Source of the DNA: Phyto melanocephala
Taxonomy: Eukaryota > Arthropoda > Insecta > Diptera > Rhinophoridae
Assembly (NCBI GenBank): GCA_941918925.1
Contig: OW799233.1
Coordinates: forward strand, 75,581,797 to 75,645,796
DNA: 64,000 bases
Direction: 5' to 3'
Under the pieces are notes generated by a model. The model searched no databases, was not told the origin of the DNA, and saw only the letters and a list, made by a program, of their open reading frames with translations. Shown here in pieces: positions 23,513 through 34,544 of the stretch (positions within the stretch are counted from its first letter, which is position 1; each line of letters begins with the position of its first letter). Position numbers and translations under genes: made by a program.

Positions 23513-24911
23513 TTATGTCTGGTGAAATCCCAATTAAAAATTTTGTGAAAATTGGCCGTCTAATTAGGAATTACATACATTTTCCGGAATTTTCCTCTTT
23601 TTGGTACCTTTTTTGTCCCCAAAAAAGTTTCCAAAAATTTCAACTAAATAGTTGTCCATATTCTATTAGGAAATAATAATTGTCAAATTATGTCCCATTA
23701 AATAATATAAGAATAGTTTCTTTTAAAAAAAGTACCAAAAAAAGGGACAATTTTTACCCCTTATACATGTGAATTTGAAAAAAGTGCCGAATTCTTATTA
23801 ATATTTTTTTGTGGATTACTTAATACAGTTTAAATTTTTTTCCTATACGAATTTCCAAAAATCCCTTCTTAGTGGACTATACCTTGAAAGAGGAACCGAT
23901 TATCCAAATTTCATGTCTTTAGCTCTTTGCGTTTCGGTTGTGCGATGATGAATCAGTCAGTCAGTCACGTTACTCTTTTATATACATATATAGATAAAGT
24001 ACGTACATACCAGAGAACTGCAACAATACATAATACTTGCGAGCGCACTCGCTGCTTACTAAATCAGTTTTAGTCTCGAACAGGAAAGGAAAATGGCTTT
24101 TATGATTTTGTACCAAGTATGAAAACAAGATGTACTTTTTAAGCCATGACGGTACCATTTTTTTTAATATTTTTTAATAAAAACATAAACTTAACAAAAA
24201 TGTTTATAAAAATTCAAAAATATACAATGAAAAAACAAAAACTTAACAAAAATGTGACTAAAAATCCAGTACACAATAAAAAATATTAAATATTATATTT
24301 ATATTTATTTATTATATTATTAAATATTAAATATATATTCATAGGTACATACGTAGAGATCGGTTATTTAACAAATTTTATTTATTAAATACTTTAAGAT
24401 AATAAATTTTCTGTTATTTTGAAATTAAAGCAACAAGAATTTGTTGACTTCAATTAATCTTTTGTTTGTATTAAATTTGAAACAGTAGAAACGTGTAGTC
24501 TATTTTTTCCGTTTGTTTTAATTTGGTTTTGAAAAAATAAATCGTTCGACGTTGGCCGAGGAACGTGGAATAGACAGAATTCCTCTTACAAATCTTGAAA
24601 TATATAGGAACATGAACTTATATAATTAATTTTCCATCTGTGATACTTTAGACCAAAAATAGAAAATATTTGAATCTTTGTGTGATCTAAGTTCAATCAA
24701 TTAGGCTAGTGCTCTATACTGATTATTTATTGCTTCAAAGTATCTTTGTTCGTGTGGAAACATTTTCACCAGAAGAGGTACTATTGAATTTGTTTCTCCC
24801 ATAATAACTCTTTCTGGAGTAAACTTATCGAACCATTTCAGTGCTTCATTATTAAAGTCCACCTTACATGCTTACGAATCATAAGTAAAATAAAATACAT
24901 ATAACAACAGC
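23513..24911. other. Unclassified TE-like sequence, no gene seen
   Basis: Includes GGTACCTTTTTTGTCCCC (23605), a CAGTCAGTCAGTCACGTTAC repeat (23951) and TATATATAGATAAAG (23985), features often seen in non-autonomous elements. No termini could be paired. Confidence 0.3.
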
Positions 24912-25037
24912 CAAGTCGAATTCATGCACCAGGTGGTGCGAAATTAACAGGTGATTTTTGTTAGAAGTTTGCAATAAAGTACTAGGCAGATTTTATTGTT
25001 ACAGACTTGACACCACCTGGTACATAAATTCGCTTTG
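24912..25037. mobile_element. 126-bp hAT-type MITE
   Basis: Inverted ends CAAGTCGAATTCATGCACC and CAAAGCGAATTTATGTACC (about 25 of 30 bases paired) are flanked by a perfect 8-bp duplication ACAACAGC (24904-24911 and 25038-25045). Eight-bp TSDs indicate hAT transposition. Too short to encode anything. Confidence 0.75.
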
Positions 25038-25289
25038 ACAACAGCATTGCAACAAAAACAGAGAAGCTGACAGAATAAAATAAAACACACACAAACAAAA
25101 TTAGAGAGAACATGGACACATTTTTAAATTGTACCAAGTAGCTCGCCGTAGTACCACGGTACCAACAAGGTCAAAAATGTACCATAAAAAGTACAATTGT
25201 ACCATGATTTGTCGACTTTTGTGAATAGAATCAAAAGTCGCTAACAGATTTTAAAGATTTATGGCTTGTTTTGTTATCAGCTTTTTATA

Positions 25290-25690
25290 TGTCTGCAAAA
25301 AATTAGAAGCCTAGCTGCATTTTTTGGTTTTTTATGAATTTTTAAAAACAAAAATTTCGAAATTTTCATAAAAAAATTAATTAAAAAAAAAAAAATTATG
25401 TTTCTAAAACGACTGCGGATATATAGAAATAGAAAGAAGTTTTACTTTTCTTAAAGGAAATTTTATTGTGGAATTTCGGTTTTTTTAAGTTTTTTCAATA
25501 AGCTAAAGCGTTTTTGAGTTACGCGAACATATGTTGTGCAACCTCCTCCATTTTCGAAATAACGGTGTATCTCGAAAACCAGAGCCAATCTTAAAAAACC
25601 GTGGGCACCACTGGATTCAGCGTACCCGAATTATGTTAAAACGCCAGGTGCCCGGCTTGTCTCTTTTTTCAACTAGCATAGTGTTATTAT
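25290..25690 (-). repeat. Unclassified 400-bp repeat, copy 1
   Basis: Inverted copy of 57484-57890. Shared blocks include GAGTTACGCGAACATATGTT, GTGCAACCTCCTCCATTTTC and GCCAGGTGCCCGGCTTGTCT. No long frame is conserved between the copies, so it is treated as a non-coding TE. Confidence 0.65.
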
Positions 25691-25734
25691 CAAACTCACT
25701 TTGATACGCACTTTACAAGCTCTACTGTTAGTTA

Positions 25735-26050
25735 TACCTTTGCAATGGTTCACGACGTTTTCTTGCTTGGCTTTTCGCTGCGATGCATTGGGCGCAATTT
25801 TCTATCCAACAAGCTACCGATTGATGACAGCCAACCCAGTTGAACCGTTGCTTTAACTTTTTAAGGGTTTTTGTCATGCCAAAGTGACCTCCACTGAGAC
25901 TTTCGTGAAATTCTTTTCAAACTTCGTCGATTTTAGGGGACGGCACCACAATCAGATTTGTGATCGATTTTTCATTATCAGTTTCCTATATTCAGTATAG
26001 ACATCCATTAACCACCTTCAGGCTATTCCACAGCGCCCAATAGGATTTCA
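25735..26050 (-). pseudogene. Gypsy integrase zinc-binding domain fragment
   Basis: Reads YWALWNSLKVV then SLSGGHFGMTKTLKKLKQRF and CWIENCAQCIAAK in the minus-strand frame. This is the H-H-C-C zinc-binding head of Ty3/gypsy integrase (His of GGHFG, Cys pair in C-AQ-C). One in-frame TGA (about 25924-25919) precedes it. The frame stops at about 25735, so the catalytic core is absent. Confidence 0.7.
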
Positions 26051-26752
26051 TCAGTGGACTTCCCGCTGATATTTGGTTTCGAGTGGGCTTTTTGTCTTTT
26101 TCCTTTGCTGATGTAATTTCACCTTTATTTTTCCATAAACATTAGCAAACTCCCCAGTAGCGGTTCGTATACTTGCACCACATAGTGATTCTATTTTCTT
26201 CTTGACTATATCAGGTCTTCGACCATTGATATACCCACAAGCAGTAAGGTTGCTATTTTTCTGCTGCATAACTGATATGGAGATTGTGGGGCCTTCGGTT
26301 ATGGAAGCTAGCTCATGCCTATAAGTGTTAATTTGTTTTAACGGTAACTGCGTGTTCGCCAGCTTGCTGTACTCAGGTGGCAATACAAATCTAGCCCGCT
26401 TTCTTGGTGCTTTACAATTTCGCTGATAATGTCCATTCTTACCGCAATTATAACATTTGGCCCTGGCTTTGCCTTGCTTTTCCTCTAACGCCCGTACAAC
26501 TGGATTTTCGGTGACTATATATCCGTCTTTTTCTGCAGTAATTTTGAGATTTCTCACCTTACATATTTGCAGCTTAGAGAGTAATTTTGCGGTCTCCTGT
26601 ATCAGAGTGTATGATACGGTTTCTGCAAACGTTGATTTATGTGTGCCAAACACCGCGTGATTTATTTCTGGATCACGTATTCCATTTACAAACGTTTCAA
26701 TTTTTAACTGATCCAAAAACGGGTGATTTTCACCTGGATATGTCAGCTGCAC
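26051..26752 (-). pseudogene. Gypsy Gag C-terminus (CCHC knuckle) plus protease remnant
   Basis: A 233-codon frame with a zinc knuckle KCYNCGKNGHYQRNC (C-x2-C-x4-H-x4-C) near residues 99-112, which packages RNA in retroelement nucleocapsids. A TATGEFANVYGKIKVKL stretch near the end resembles the C-terminal part of a gypsy aspartic protease; the catalytic DTG is not seen. The end of the frame merges, after a shift, into sequence just upstream of the integrase, marking the deletion joint. Confidence 0.65.
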
Positions 26753-27151
26753 TTAACGCTCGATCTCTGTTGTGAAATCTTGTAACGGCTCGTTAGCTTT
26801 CTGTGTTCTGGCTCGTAATTCCATTCGGTATATATCTCGTTTATGCTCACGGCCATACTTGCGTTGTAGCGCCACAATTATGTCATCGTAGTTTTCTCTG
26901 CAGCCAATAGGTATGCTTTCCAAAACTTGTGCTGCGTTAACTTTTAATGACAAAATCAACTCTATAGCCTTTTCTTCATTGTTCCATAAATTTTTATTGG
27001 CAACTGTCTCAAACTGATATTTGAAAACGTTAAACGGTGCACTACCATCAAAAGTAGGGGCCTTTATTCTACTCGATATTTCTGGAATTATCCGCACTGG
27101 TCCCTCGTGACATGGAAGATCATTAGTTTTTATTTCCAGATTTTTCGTCAA
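26753..27151 (-). pseudogene. Gypsy Gag middle segment
   Basis: A 132-codon frame with PTFDGSAPFNVFKYQFETVA and ALQRKYGREHKRDIYRMELR, typical of the capsid region of Ty3/gypsy Gag proteins. It ends at a stop just before the 26051-26752 frame, which continues the same protein in register of content. Confidence 0.6.
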
Positions 27152-27405
27152 ACATTTTTTACTTTTAACTGCAATTTTTCGTTAACATCTTTGACTTGTA
27201 GTTGTTATTTGCTTTTGAAGTCACTTGCTTGAGTAACTATGCAATCTTCAAGGTCAGATATTTTTTTTTTATCAATTTTATTAACTTGATTTTCAATGCC
27301 ATCAACTCTGCTGTTTACAGCTTCAGAAATTTCCCGAAGTTTCTCGTTCGTAACTCTAGAACATTCTTGAAATCTCAACTCCATTATTTTACTTTCTTCT
27401 TTTAC

Positions 27406-27705
27406 TTAAGCTAATAATTTTTCATTATTAGCCTTATAAGTTGCTTGAACTTCAGCTAATAATTTTTGAATGCTAAGTTCCATTTTTTTCATCATTGCTG
27501 CAAGCATTGTACTTAAGTTCATGTTGTTTGTCGTTGGTGGAGTGAAAACTTCCATTTCTTCTTTTTCGTCATACTCGTAACCATCAATGTCAATATTACG
27601 CCGCTTAAATTCATATAGAGGTCTCTTCTGCAATTCTACTTTATTACCTGTTGTCAACAATGCCAGCTTACTCAATTCCTTCTTGAGGCAATCCCACTTC
27701 TGACA
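27406..27705 (-). pseudogene. Gypsy Gag N-terminal segment
   Basis: A minus-strand frame following the primer-binding-like site. It contains an acidic stretch (YEYDEKEEMEVF) and a coiled-coil-like helix (MMKKMELSIQKLLAEVQ). Its position directly after TGGTGTCAGAAGTGGG supports Gag. It is separated from the middle segment by about 250 bp of broken frame. Confidence 0.5.
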
Positions 27706-27747
27706 CCAGTTGTTACGTTTATACCTTTTATAAACGTTGGCTTATTT

Positions 27748-27798
27748 CGGAAATGAAAATTGTAGAAATTACAAAGGGAATGACAAAGCTACATATAT
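27748..27798 (-). mobile_element. HINE A2 5'-end fragment, left half
   Basis: CGGAAATGAAAATTGTAG to ACATATAT, i.e. the A2 head. Its continuation (ATATATACCCTTGTGCACC…) is at 34578-34614, so everything between was inserted into this HINE. Confidence 0.7.
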
Positions 27799-27799
27799 C

Positions 27800-28158
27800 T
27801 GTGGCTTGGAGCTAAAAAGGCCAATGCCACTTTTTTGCTCTTTTAAGTTAATCGTTGCATTAGATTTGTTTTCTTGCTCTATTTCATTATGATAAAACAG
27901 CTTAAGTCATACTTAACCCAGAACAGCTTCATAAATAAAATGCTGGCCAATGTCACTATGAAAGTGTGGAGTCCGTAAAACATACTTTGCAATAAAACAC
28001 TTTGAAAAACCAAAAAATATATAAAATTAAAAAAATAATATTTCATTGCTTTAACAGTAAAAATAAAAATTGTAGTAGTTTTTTAGAATTTGGATAGAAT
28101 AAAAGTAACAAAGGTTTTTTATATAAAAATAAATTTTAATATCGTTATTTTACTAACA
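27800..28158 (+). repeat. 5' LTR of the gypsy element
   Basis: Begins TGTGG and ends ACTAACA, immediately followed by a primer-binding-like ATTGGTGACCCCG. Its last about 145 bp (from about 28013) match 33585-33741, the 3' LTR remnant. A promoter is expected in U3, but none can be placed from sequence alone. Confidence 0.7.
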
Positions 28159-28194
28159 ATTGGTGACCCCGCATTCTGAGGCAGATTTTTACAG

Positions 28195-28786
28195 ATGTCA
28201 ACTACAGAGGACGATTTTTCATCTCTTCCATTAAGCAGCCATCAAATGGAAATTTCAAGAGTTGCTGTTAAGGCGCCACCATTTTGGCGTTCAGATCCAT
28301 TGCTTTGGTTCAAACAAATGGAATCGCAGTTTATAATGGCTGGTGTAACTCAGGACGTTACGAAATTTCATACAATTGTGGCATCCATAGAGAGCAACAT
28401 ACTCGAAAAAGTTCATTAAGTCATCGTGAATCCACCAGCAACGAACTTGTACGAAACTTTGAAGGAAAAACTTGTTTGTGCATTTACTGACTCGGAAGAA
28501 AAACGCCTTGGGAAACTTTTGACAGAAGTCGAATTATCTGATAGAAAATCTTCGGAATTATTAAGTCAGATGCGTTCTTTAGCTCAAGGAAAAATATCTG
28601 ATGATATTTTAAAACAACTTTGGATGCAGCGATTACCATCTCAAATTAAAGCCATTTTATCTGTCAGTGAAGACCGTTTAGAGAAGCTTGCTACCATGGC
28701 AGATAGAATTTGTGATTGCTCTGATACAGAGGTCAACGTAGTCTCTTCTGAGGAGAGTCGTATGAGTATTACAAATGACAAATTAA
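28195..28786 (+). pseudogene. Gypsy Gag, 5' part, broken
   Basis: Starts ATG 37 bp after the LTR. Contains APPFWRSDPLLWFKQMESQF near residues 28-48 and LWMQRLPSQIKAIL further on, the conserved capsid signature of Mag/CsRn1-like gypsy Gag proteins. One in-frame TAA interrupts it at about 28417. Reading resumes until the TTAA at 28783, where another element is inserted; the Ser/Arg-rich continuation resumes at about 30963. No zinc knuckle is seen. Confidence 0.7.
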
Positions 28787-30958
28787 AGCTGGAGTTACAT
28801 ACCATGCGTTCTATCCGTTGTTCCGTTTTATGCATCTGTCAAAAAGCAGAATCAGTGTAATTGTATGTGACAAGTTACACGGCAAAACGGATAGAATGCA
28901 TAAACGTATCAACGCAGCAAAGTAGGTTTACTTTCTACTTTTGTATCCGTCGCATAAAAGGTGAATAAATGTCAGCTGTTGTTAATAGCCATGGATGACA
29001 AATAATATTTTTTTGTCGATGTTATCGATAAATCTGATTGTGTGGTGGATTTATTTTTTTAATTTTTTTGTATTAAAAAATGTTTTTAATAAAAGAAAAA
29101 GCATTCGAAATAAAGTTTACAATTACTTTTAAGAAGCACATACATAAAAACTAATTTTAAACACAATTTTCTCATTACCAAAATTCTTATTCTACTTATC
29201 GATAACTATTTTGTGCTGAGTGTCATCTCTGTTTTTTATTAAAGGAAAACAAGTGCAATGGAGGAGATGCTTTTTGATGCTTGTGTTATTTTTGAACTTT
29301 TTGTGGCACAAAATATCATGTACATAAACTAAATGAATTCCATAAATGCCCTTAAATTGTCAATTTTACTTTCCATTTTGGCAAAATTGTTTTTAGTTAA
29401 TAAAAATATAAACACAACATAGGGTTGCCATATTTGAAAAGTGAAAAAAAGTATATTGAGGAGGAAAAAACAGTACTTTTCAAAAAAAAAAAAAAAACAG
29501 TACATTTTGATTTTGATAACATAACTTTTACTTCAATACATCACATTTTTATATAAAAAAAGTTAAAAAGAAACATAAAAACATGTAAAAACGTGGTCAA
29601 AAACACAAATTAAACGTCGTTTTTCGATTTTAATATTGATATTAGTTTGAATAAACGAATTACCAATGCTTTAAAATTTTTGACTATATTTCAGAACTAT
29701 GCACTATATTTTCAAACTTTATTTTGAAAATGATCTAATGTATTTCAAAAGTTATTAATTATATTTAAAAAATAGTAAATAGAATTTCGAAATTGGTAAT
29801 TGAATTTCAAAAACTACTAGTTGCATTTTGAAATTATCTATAATATGTAAATTCAATTGATTTGTTTCTTCAAATTACAATAATATTCCATTAATACTTT
29901 TGGAATACTATTTGTAACTTAAAAAATATCAATTGTAATTGACAAATTATCAATTTTTAAGTAGACTTAGGGCCATTATTACAACTTGCCGTTAGCTAAA
30001 GGCAGAATTTTGTTTGGCAGATAAATGGCTTTGCATTATAAACCCTTAATTTATTATTTTTTTATTCATTAAATATTATTAAAATTAATAATAATAACAA
30101 TAAAAAAATGGAAGATGTAATAATGCAAAGCTATTTATCGAACAGACAAAATCCTACCTTTAACTAAAGACAATTTGTAATAATGGCACTTAATCTATCA
30201 CGCATAGAAATTTTTATTGAACTTAAAATCAATATTTAACAATATTTAAAAAAATAATATTTAGGCTCAACAAAAAGAAAACATTTCTGGTTAAAGTCGA
30301 CTAAATATAATATTACTTTTAATAATTTTTTTGAAGTTTATTTTAAAGACAATAACAATTTTTATGAACAATAAAGTAAAGTCTACTTTAAAATTGATAT
30401 TTTTTAAGTTATATATAGTAATCCAAAAGTATTAATTGAATATTGTTAAAAAAAATTCAAACAAAAATCAATTGAATTTTTCAAATGAATACATTTGATA
30501 ATTTTTAAAATTCAATAAATAATTATACAACACAAATAGAGGTGGTATAGTTATATAAAAGAAAATAAAAAAAAGAATAAAAAAGGTTAATTCAAAAATA
30601 AATTATAAATATTCATCCCTTTTTTGTACACATTTCACAATACAATTTTTTCCTATTTCATTCTTAAAAAAGTTGCAAAATTCAATACATGTACATATAT
30701 CCAAAAACAGTACAAATATAAAAAAACAGTACTTTTTCGTACTGTTTTAGGTATTGTGAATATAACAGTACACATTACAAAAAACAGTACATGTACTGTT
30801 TAAAACAGTACGAATGGCAACCCTAACACAACAGATGATTAAAACATATGAGTTGATGCATAAAACGCATTGTATGTGTCAGCTGAGTCAAAACAGTATA
30901 AAAAGGTGAAAAAGTATCAAACGCAACAACGCATGAACGGATGGTATGTAACTCCACC
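28787..30958. mobile_element. TTAA-flanked TIR element inserted in gag
   Basis: Ends GCTGGAGTTACATACCAT and its inverse, directly flanked by TTAA (28783-28786, 30959-30962). TTAA targets are used by piggyBac and Kolobok families; the TIR matches neither firmly. No transposase is recognisable, so it is non-autonomous. Subterminal CGTTG-rich repeats occur at both ends. A hAT element lies inside it. Confidence 0.7.
29420..30825. mobile_element. hAT-type non-autonomous element
   Basis: Short TIRs TAGGGTTGCCAT with a perfect 8-bp duplication ACACAACA (29412-29419, 30826-30833). The 1.4-kb interior is AT-rich, with repeated ACAGTAC words near both ends (29470-29510, 30710-30810) that could be transposase-binding subterminal repeats. 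No transposase gene found. Confidence 0.75.
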
Positions 30959-30962
30959 TTAA

Positions 30963-31674
30963 TTCTTTTGGCCGATTCAGGAGCAAGAGCAGTTCAACAG
31001 GTAATCGCAATCGTTGCAAATCAGTTTTGAAGAAACAAAAAAAAAAAAAAATTCCAGTTTCGTCATTGCAATGCAACCAGAATGAAAATTCACTAGTTTT
31101 GTATGCAGCAAATCATTCTAGAATTAAAACTTTCGGAAAAAAAACTCTCACTCTTGATCTGGGATTGAACCGTAAATTTGCGTGGGATTTTATCATAGCT
31201 GATGTACAAAAACCAATCATTGGATCAGATTTTTTGGGAAAATATGGCTTACTTATTGATGTCAGAAATAATTGTCTAATTGATCCCAAATGTAAATGCC
31301 ACACAAAAGGTGTAGTTGTTGGTGATCAAAATTTTTCAATAAAAACATTGTCGCCATCGTCTCCATTTTGTTCGATTGTAATGAAATATAAGGATTTATC
31401 TAAAATTAATTTTCAAACTAAAACAAAACACTCAGTTCAACATTTTATAGAAACTACAAATGGGCCGCCGGTATTTTGCAAACCTAGACGTCTTCCCCCT
31501 GAAAAATTGCTTGTAGTAAAGAAAGAGTTCAATGAAATGGTTCGTCTTGGTATATGCCGAGCTTCGAACAGCAACTGGGCAAGTCCACTTCATATGATCA
31601 AGAAATCTAATGGCGAGTGGCGCATCTGCGGTAATTACCGCAACCTAAATTCACGTACCATACCAGATTGTTAG
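30963..31674 (+). pseudogene. Gypsy Gag tail, protease end and start of reverse transcriptase
   Basis: After the insertion a Ser/Arg/Asn-rich Gag tail runs, through a poly-A tract coding Lys (31033-31048), into the C-terminal half of an aspartic protease (KPIIGSDFLGKYGLLIDVRN). It then enters the RT N-terminus (RRLPPEKLLVVKKEF, SPLHMIKKSNGEWRICGNYR). The protease active site is missing, so part of gag-pro was deleted at the A-tract. An in-frame TAG at 31672 interrupts RT. Confidence 0.7.
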
Positions 31675-31707
31675 GCTTGTCCACATATACATGACTTTGG
31701 AATTCTT

Positions 31708-32445
31708 TTGGATGGTAAGAAGATATTTAGTAAGATAGATTTAGTGAAAGCGTACCATCATATTCCAGTTGCGGAAGGCGATATTAAGAAAACGGCAATA
31801 ACAACACCGATAGGTAATTTTGAGTTTCTCAGGATATCATTTGGGTTGTGCAATGCAGCACAAACCTTTCAACGTTTCATGCATGAAGTCACAAAAGAGT
31901 TGGATTTTGTGTATGTTTATATTGATGATATTCTAATTGCTTCGGAGAATGAACAAGAACATCAAAATCACTTAAAGCTTTTATTTGAAATGTTGCGTCA
32001 ATTTGGTCTAACTATAAATTTTTCAAAATGCGCATTTGGCGTTCAAGAGCTAGAATTTCTTGGTTATTTGGTTACGGAAAAGGGATTAAAACCACTTCCC
32101 TGTCATGTAGGAGCTATTTTGCAATTCAAGCTATCAGCAAATGTCAAAGAGCTCAAGCGTTTTCTAGGTATGATTAATTTTTACCGACATTTTGTTCCCC
32201 ACGCTGTTAAGTTTCAAGCAATTTTACATGGTATACATCAAGGCAACGTAAAAAATGATAAACGTCCAATTGAATGGAATGAATTAAGAAAACAGACATT
32301 CGAGGAATGTAAGCAGCAACTTGCTAATGCGGCGCTTTTAAGTTACTCAAAAGAAAATGTTCCAATTTCCTTATGTGTCCATGCATCAGATATTGCAATG
32401 GGAGGTTTATTGCAGCAGTTTGTGGCAGGTGAGTGGAAGCCATAA
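31708..32445 (+). pseudogene. Gypsy reverse transcriptase palm and thumb, start of RNase H
   Basis: Contains [32 protein letters not shown] and the catalytic YIDD (near 31917), then the connection domain and [15 protein letters not shown], the RNase H start. Frame and content match Ty3/gypsy Pol. It ends at 32445 after GEWKP, where a small deletion removed the following RNase H residues and shifted the frame. Confidence 0.85.
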
Positions 32446-33080
32446 AACAAAAGTACAGTGCTTATGACCGCGAGATGCTAGCTATATTTTGTACTTTAAA
32501 GCATTTTCAGTATTTTTTAGAAGGTCGTCGATTTTGTATTTTTTCTGACCATAAGCCACTCATATATGCATTTAAACAAAAGCCAGATAAAGCTTCTCCC
32601 AGACAGTTAAGGCAATTAGACTATATAGGTCAATATAGTACAGACATTCGTCATATAAAAGGAAAATACAAAGTAGTTGCCGACACACTCTCCCGTATTG
32701 AACCAGTTGATATGTCTACGTGTTTGGATTTCAAAAAGCTAGCAGAGAAACAAAAGTTTGATGAGGAATTGATGGCATTGCTAAGCTTTGATAATACATC
32801 CCTTAACTTAAAATGTATGGAAAATGGTGAACATAAGATTTTCTGCGACGTTTCTGATTCAAAAATAAGACACTATTTAACAAAATCTTTTCGGAAAGTA
32901 GTATTTGATAATCTTCATAACCTAGCCCATCTAGGTGTTAAAGCAACAGTTGATTTAGTTCGTTCACGTTTTTTTTGGAAGTCCCTAAGGAAAGATGTTT
33001 CTAAGTGGGCAAGATCTTGTATATCCTGTCAAAAGTCAAAAATAAACCGTCATACAAAAAGTGCTTTAGGAGAATTTTAG
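32433..33080 (+). pseudogene. Gypsy RNase H and integrase N-terminus
   Basis: Continues Pol one frame away: KYSAYDREMLAIF and FSDHKPLIYAF (RNase H), DTLSRIEPV, then the integrase zinc finger LAHLGVKATVDLVRSRFFW … CISCQKSK. It overlaps the previous frame by 13 bp because of the deletion. A TAG stops it at 33078. Confidence 0.8.
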
Positions 33081-33128
33081 CCACCAGCCCAACGTTTTAT
33101 GCAAGTTCATTAAGATATTGTCGGCCCG

Positions 33129-33590
33129 TTGACAAGTTCCCAAGGTTATCGATATCTGCTCAAGTGTATTGACCGTTTCACAAAATGGACAGAAGTTATT
33201 CCTTTGGTTGATAAAAAATCTGACACTGTGGCATTTGCTTTTACAAATATATGGGTATCTCGATTTGGAGTACCGAAACAAATAGTAACGGACCAGGGAA
33301 GGCAATTTGAAAGCAAATTATCAAGAGTAATACCTACGACGTCCTATCACCCTCAATTAAATGGTTTGATAGAAAGATGGCATCGTACTTTGAAATCAGC
33401 TTTGATGTGTTAGAAAAAGAAAGATTGGGTAAATGTTTAACCGCTTGTTATGCTTGGTCTGCGTACGAGGATTCTTAGCGATTTTAAAGTATCCCCTGCT
33501 GAAATGGTTTATGCAAGTTCGCTAACACTACCAGGAGAATTAGTTGAAGAAATTTTTTCTAATAACAGTGATATAGAGTGGATAAATAAA
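33129..33590 (+). pseudogene. Gypsy integrase core, 3'-truncated
   Basis: Reads DRFTKWTEVIPL, VTDQGRQFES (second catalytic Asp region) and SYHPQLNGLIERWHRTLK (catalytic Glu). After a TAG at 33411 the next frame carries LGLRTRILSD and SPAEMVYASSLTLPGE. Coding similarity ends at about 33580, where LTR-like sequence begins, so the normal Pol C-terminus is gone. Confidence 0.75.
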
Positions 33591-33741
33591 TAAAATTAAA
33601 AAAAAACAGTATTTCATTGCTTTAATAGTAGAAAGAAAAAAATAAAAATTGTATTACTTTTTTAGAATTTGGATAGAATAAAAGTAAAAAAGGTTTTTTA
33701 TACATATAAAAATAAATTTTAATATCGTTATTTTACTAACA
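33585..33741 (+). repeat. 3' LTR remnant
   Basis: Matches the last about 145 bp of the 5' LTR (ATTTCATTGCTTTAA to TTTACTAACA). The first about 200 bp of the LTR are missing, removed by the deletion that also truncated pol. Confidence 0.7.
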
Positions 33742-33751
33742 AAAGCATCTA

Positions 33752-34500
33752 TCTATATATATAAAAGTGAAACTCTGTGTGTGTGTGTGTGTGTGTTAGC
33801 TATAGACTCCGAAACTGTAAAACCGATCGGGCTCAAACTTTGGCAAGTTGTTGCACACATACCAGGGAGTGTTTATGGGTGAAAAAAAGTGGGCGGGGCC
33901 ACGCCCATAAAAATTAGTTATCAGTTTTAGCTACTTGCAATTGACCGATTTTTCTGAAACTTTGCACACATATCGAGCTGTCATGACTTAATAATTTCGT
34001 GATAAGAAAAGTGGGTGGGGCCACGACCCTAAAAAAGTTTTAATTTTGAGGTACTTGCACTGGACCGATTTTTCTAAAACTTTGCACACATACTAAGCTG
34101 TCATAACTATATAATTTCGTGATTAGAAAAGTGGGCAGGGCCACGCCCATAAAAAAAGGTTATAATTTTGAAGTACTTGCACCAGACCGATTTTTCTGAA
34201 ACTTTGCACACATATCGAGCTGTCATGACTAAATAATTTCGTGATTAGAAAAGTGGGCAGTGCCACGCCCATAGAAAAAAGGTACCATTTTGAGGTACTT
34301 GCACTTGACCGATTCTTCTGAAACTTTGCACACATATTAAGCTGTTATGACTTTACAATTTCGTGATAAGAAAAGTGGTCAATGCCACGCCCATAACAAA
34401 AAATAATAATTTGTAGGTTTTTGCACTTGATATTCAATTAAATTTTAGAATGCATTTCGATTCATTAAGGGGCGTAGCAACGCGCGCCGGGTTTGGCTAG
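33752..34500 (+). mobile_element. Non-autonomous Helitron with five 121-bp repeats
   Basis: Starts A|TCTATATATATAAAAGTG, has a GT microsatellite (33775-33795), and ends in GC-rich CGCGCGCCGGGTTTGGCTAG followed by T, the CTAG|T terminus of Helitrons. Five tandem units contain GTGGGC-GGCCACGCCC at about 33886, 34011, 34132, 34253 and 34374. Each also holds GAAACTTTGCACACATA. No protein is encoded. Confidence 0.75.
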
Positions 34501-34544
34501 TAAAACATAAAGTTCAATTTCAATTTTCTCAAAAGTAAATATTT

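Larger units (their letters stand above)
25735..27715 (-). mobile_element. Internally deleted Ty3/gypsy retrotransposon
   Basis: On the minus strand: a primer-binding-like TGGTGTCAGAAGTGGGA (about 27710-27694), Gag in three pieces, a protease remnant, then the integrase zinc-binding domain. Reverse transcriptase and most of RNase H are missing. Neither LTR is recognisable beyond a TGTTACG-containing stub at 27713-27747. The 27748 edge abuts a HINE fragment. Confidence 0.75.
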
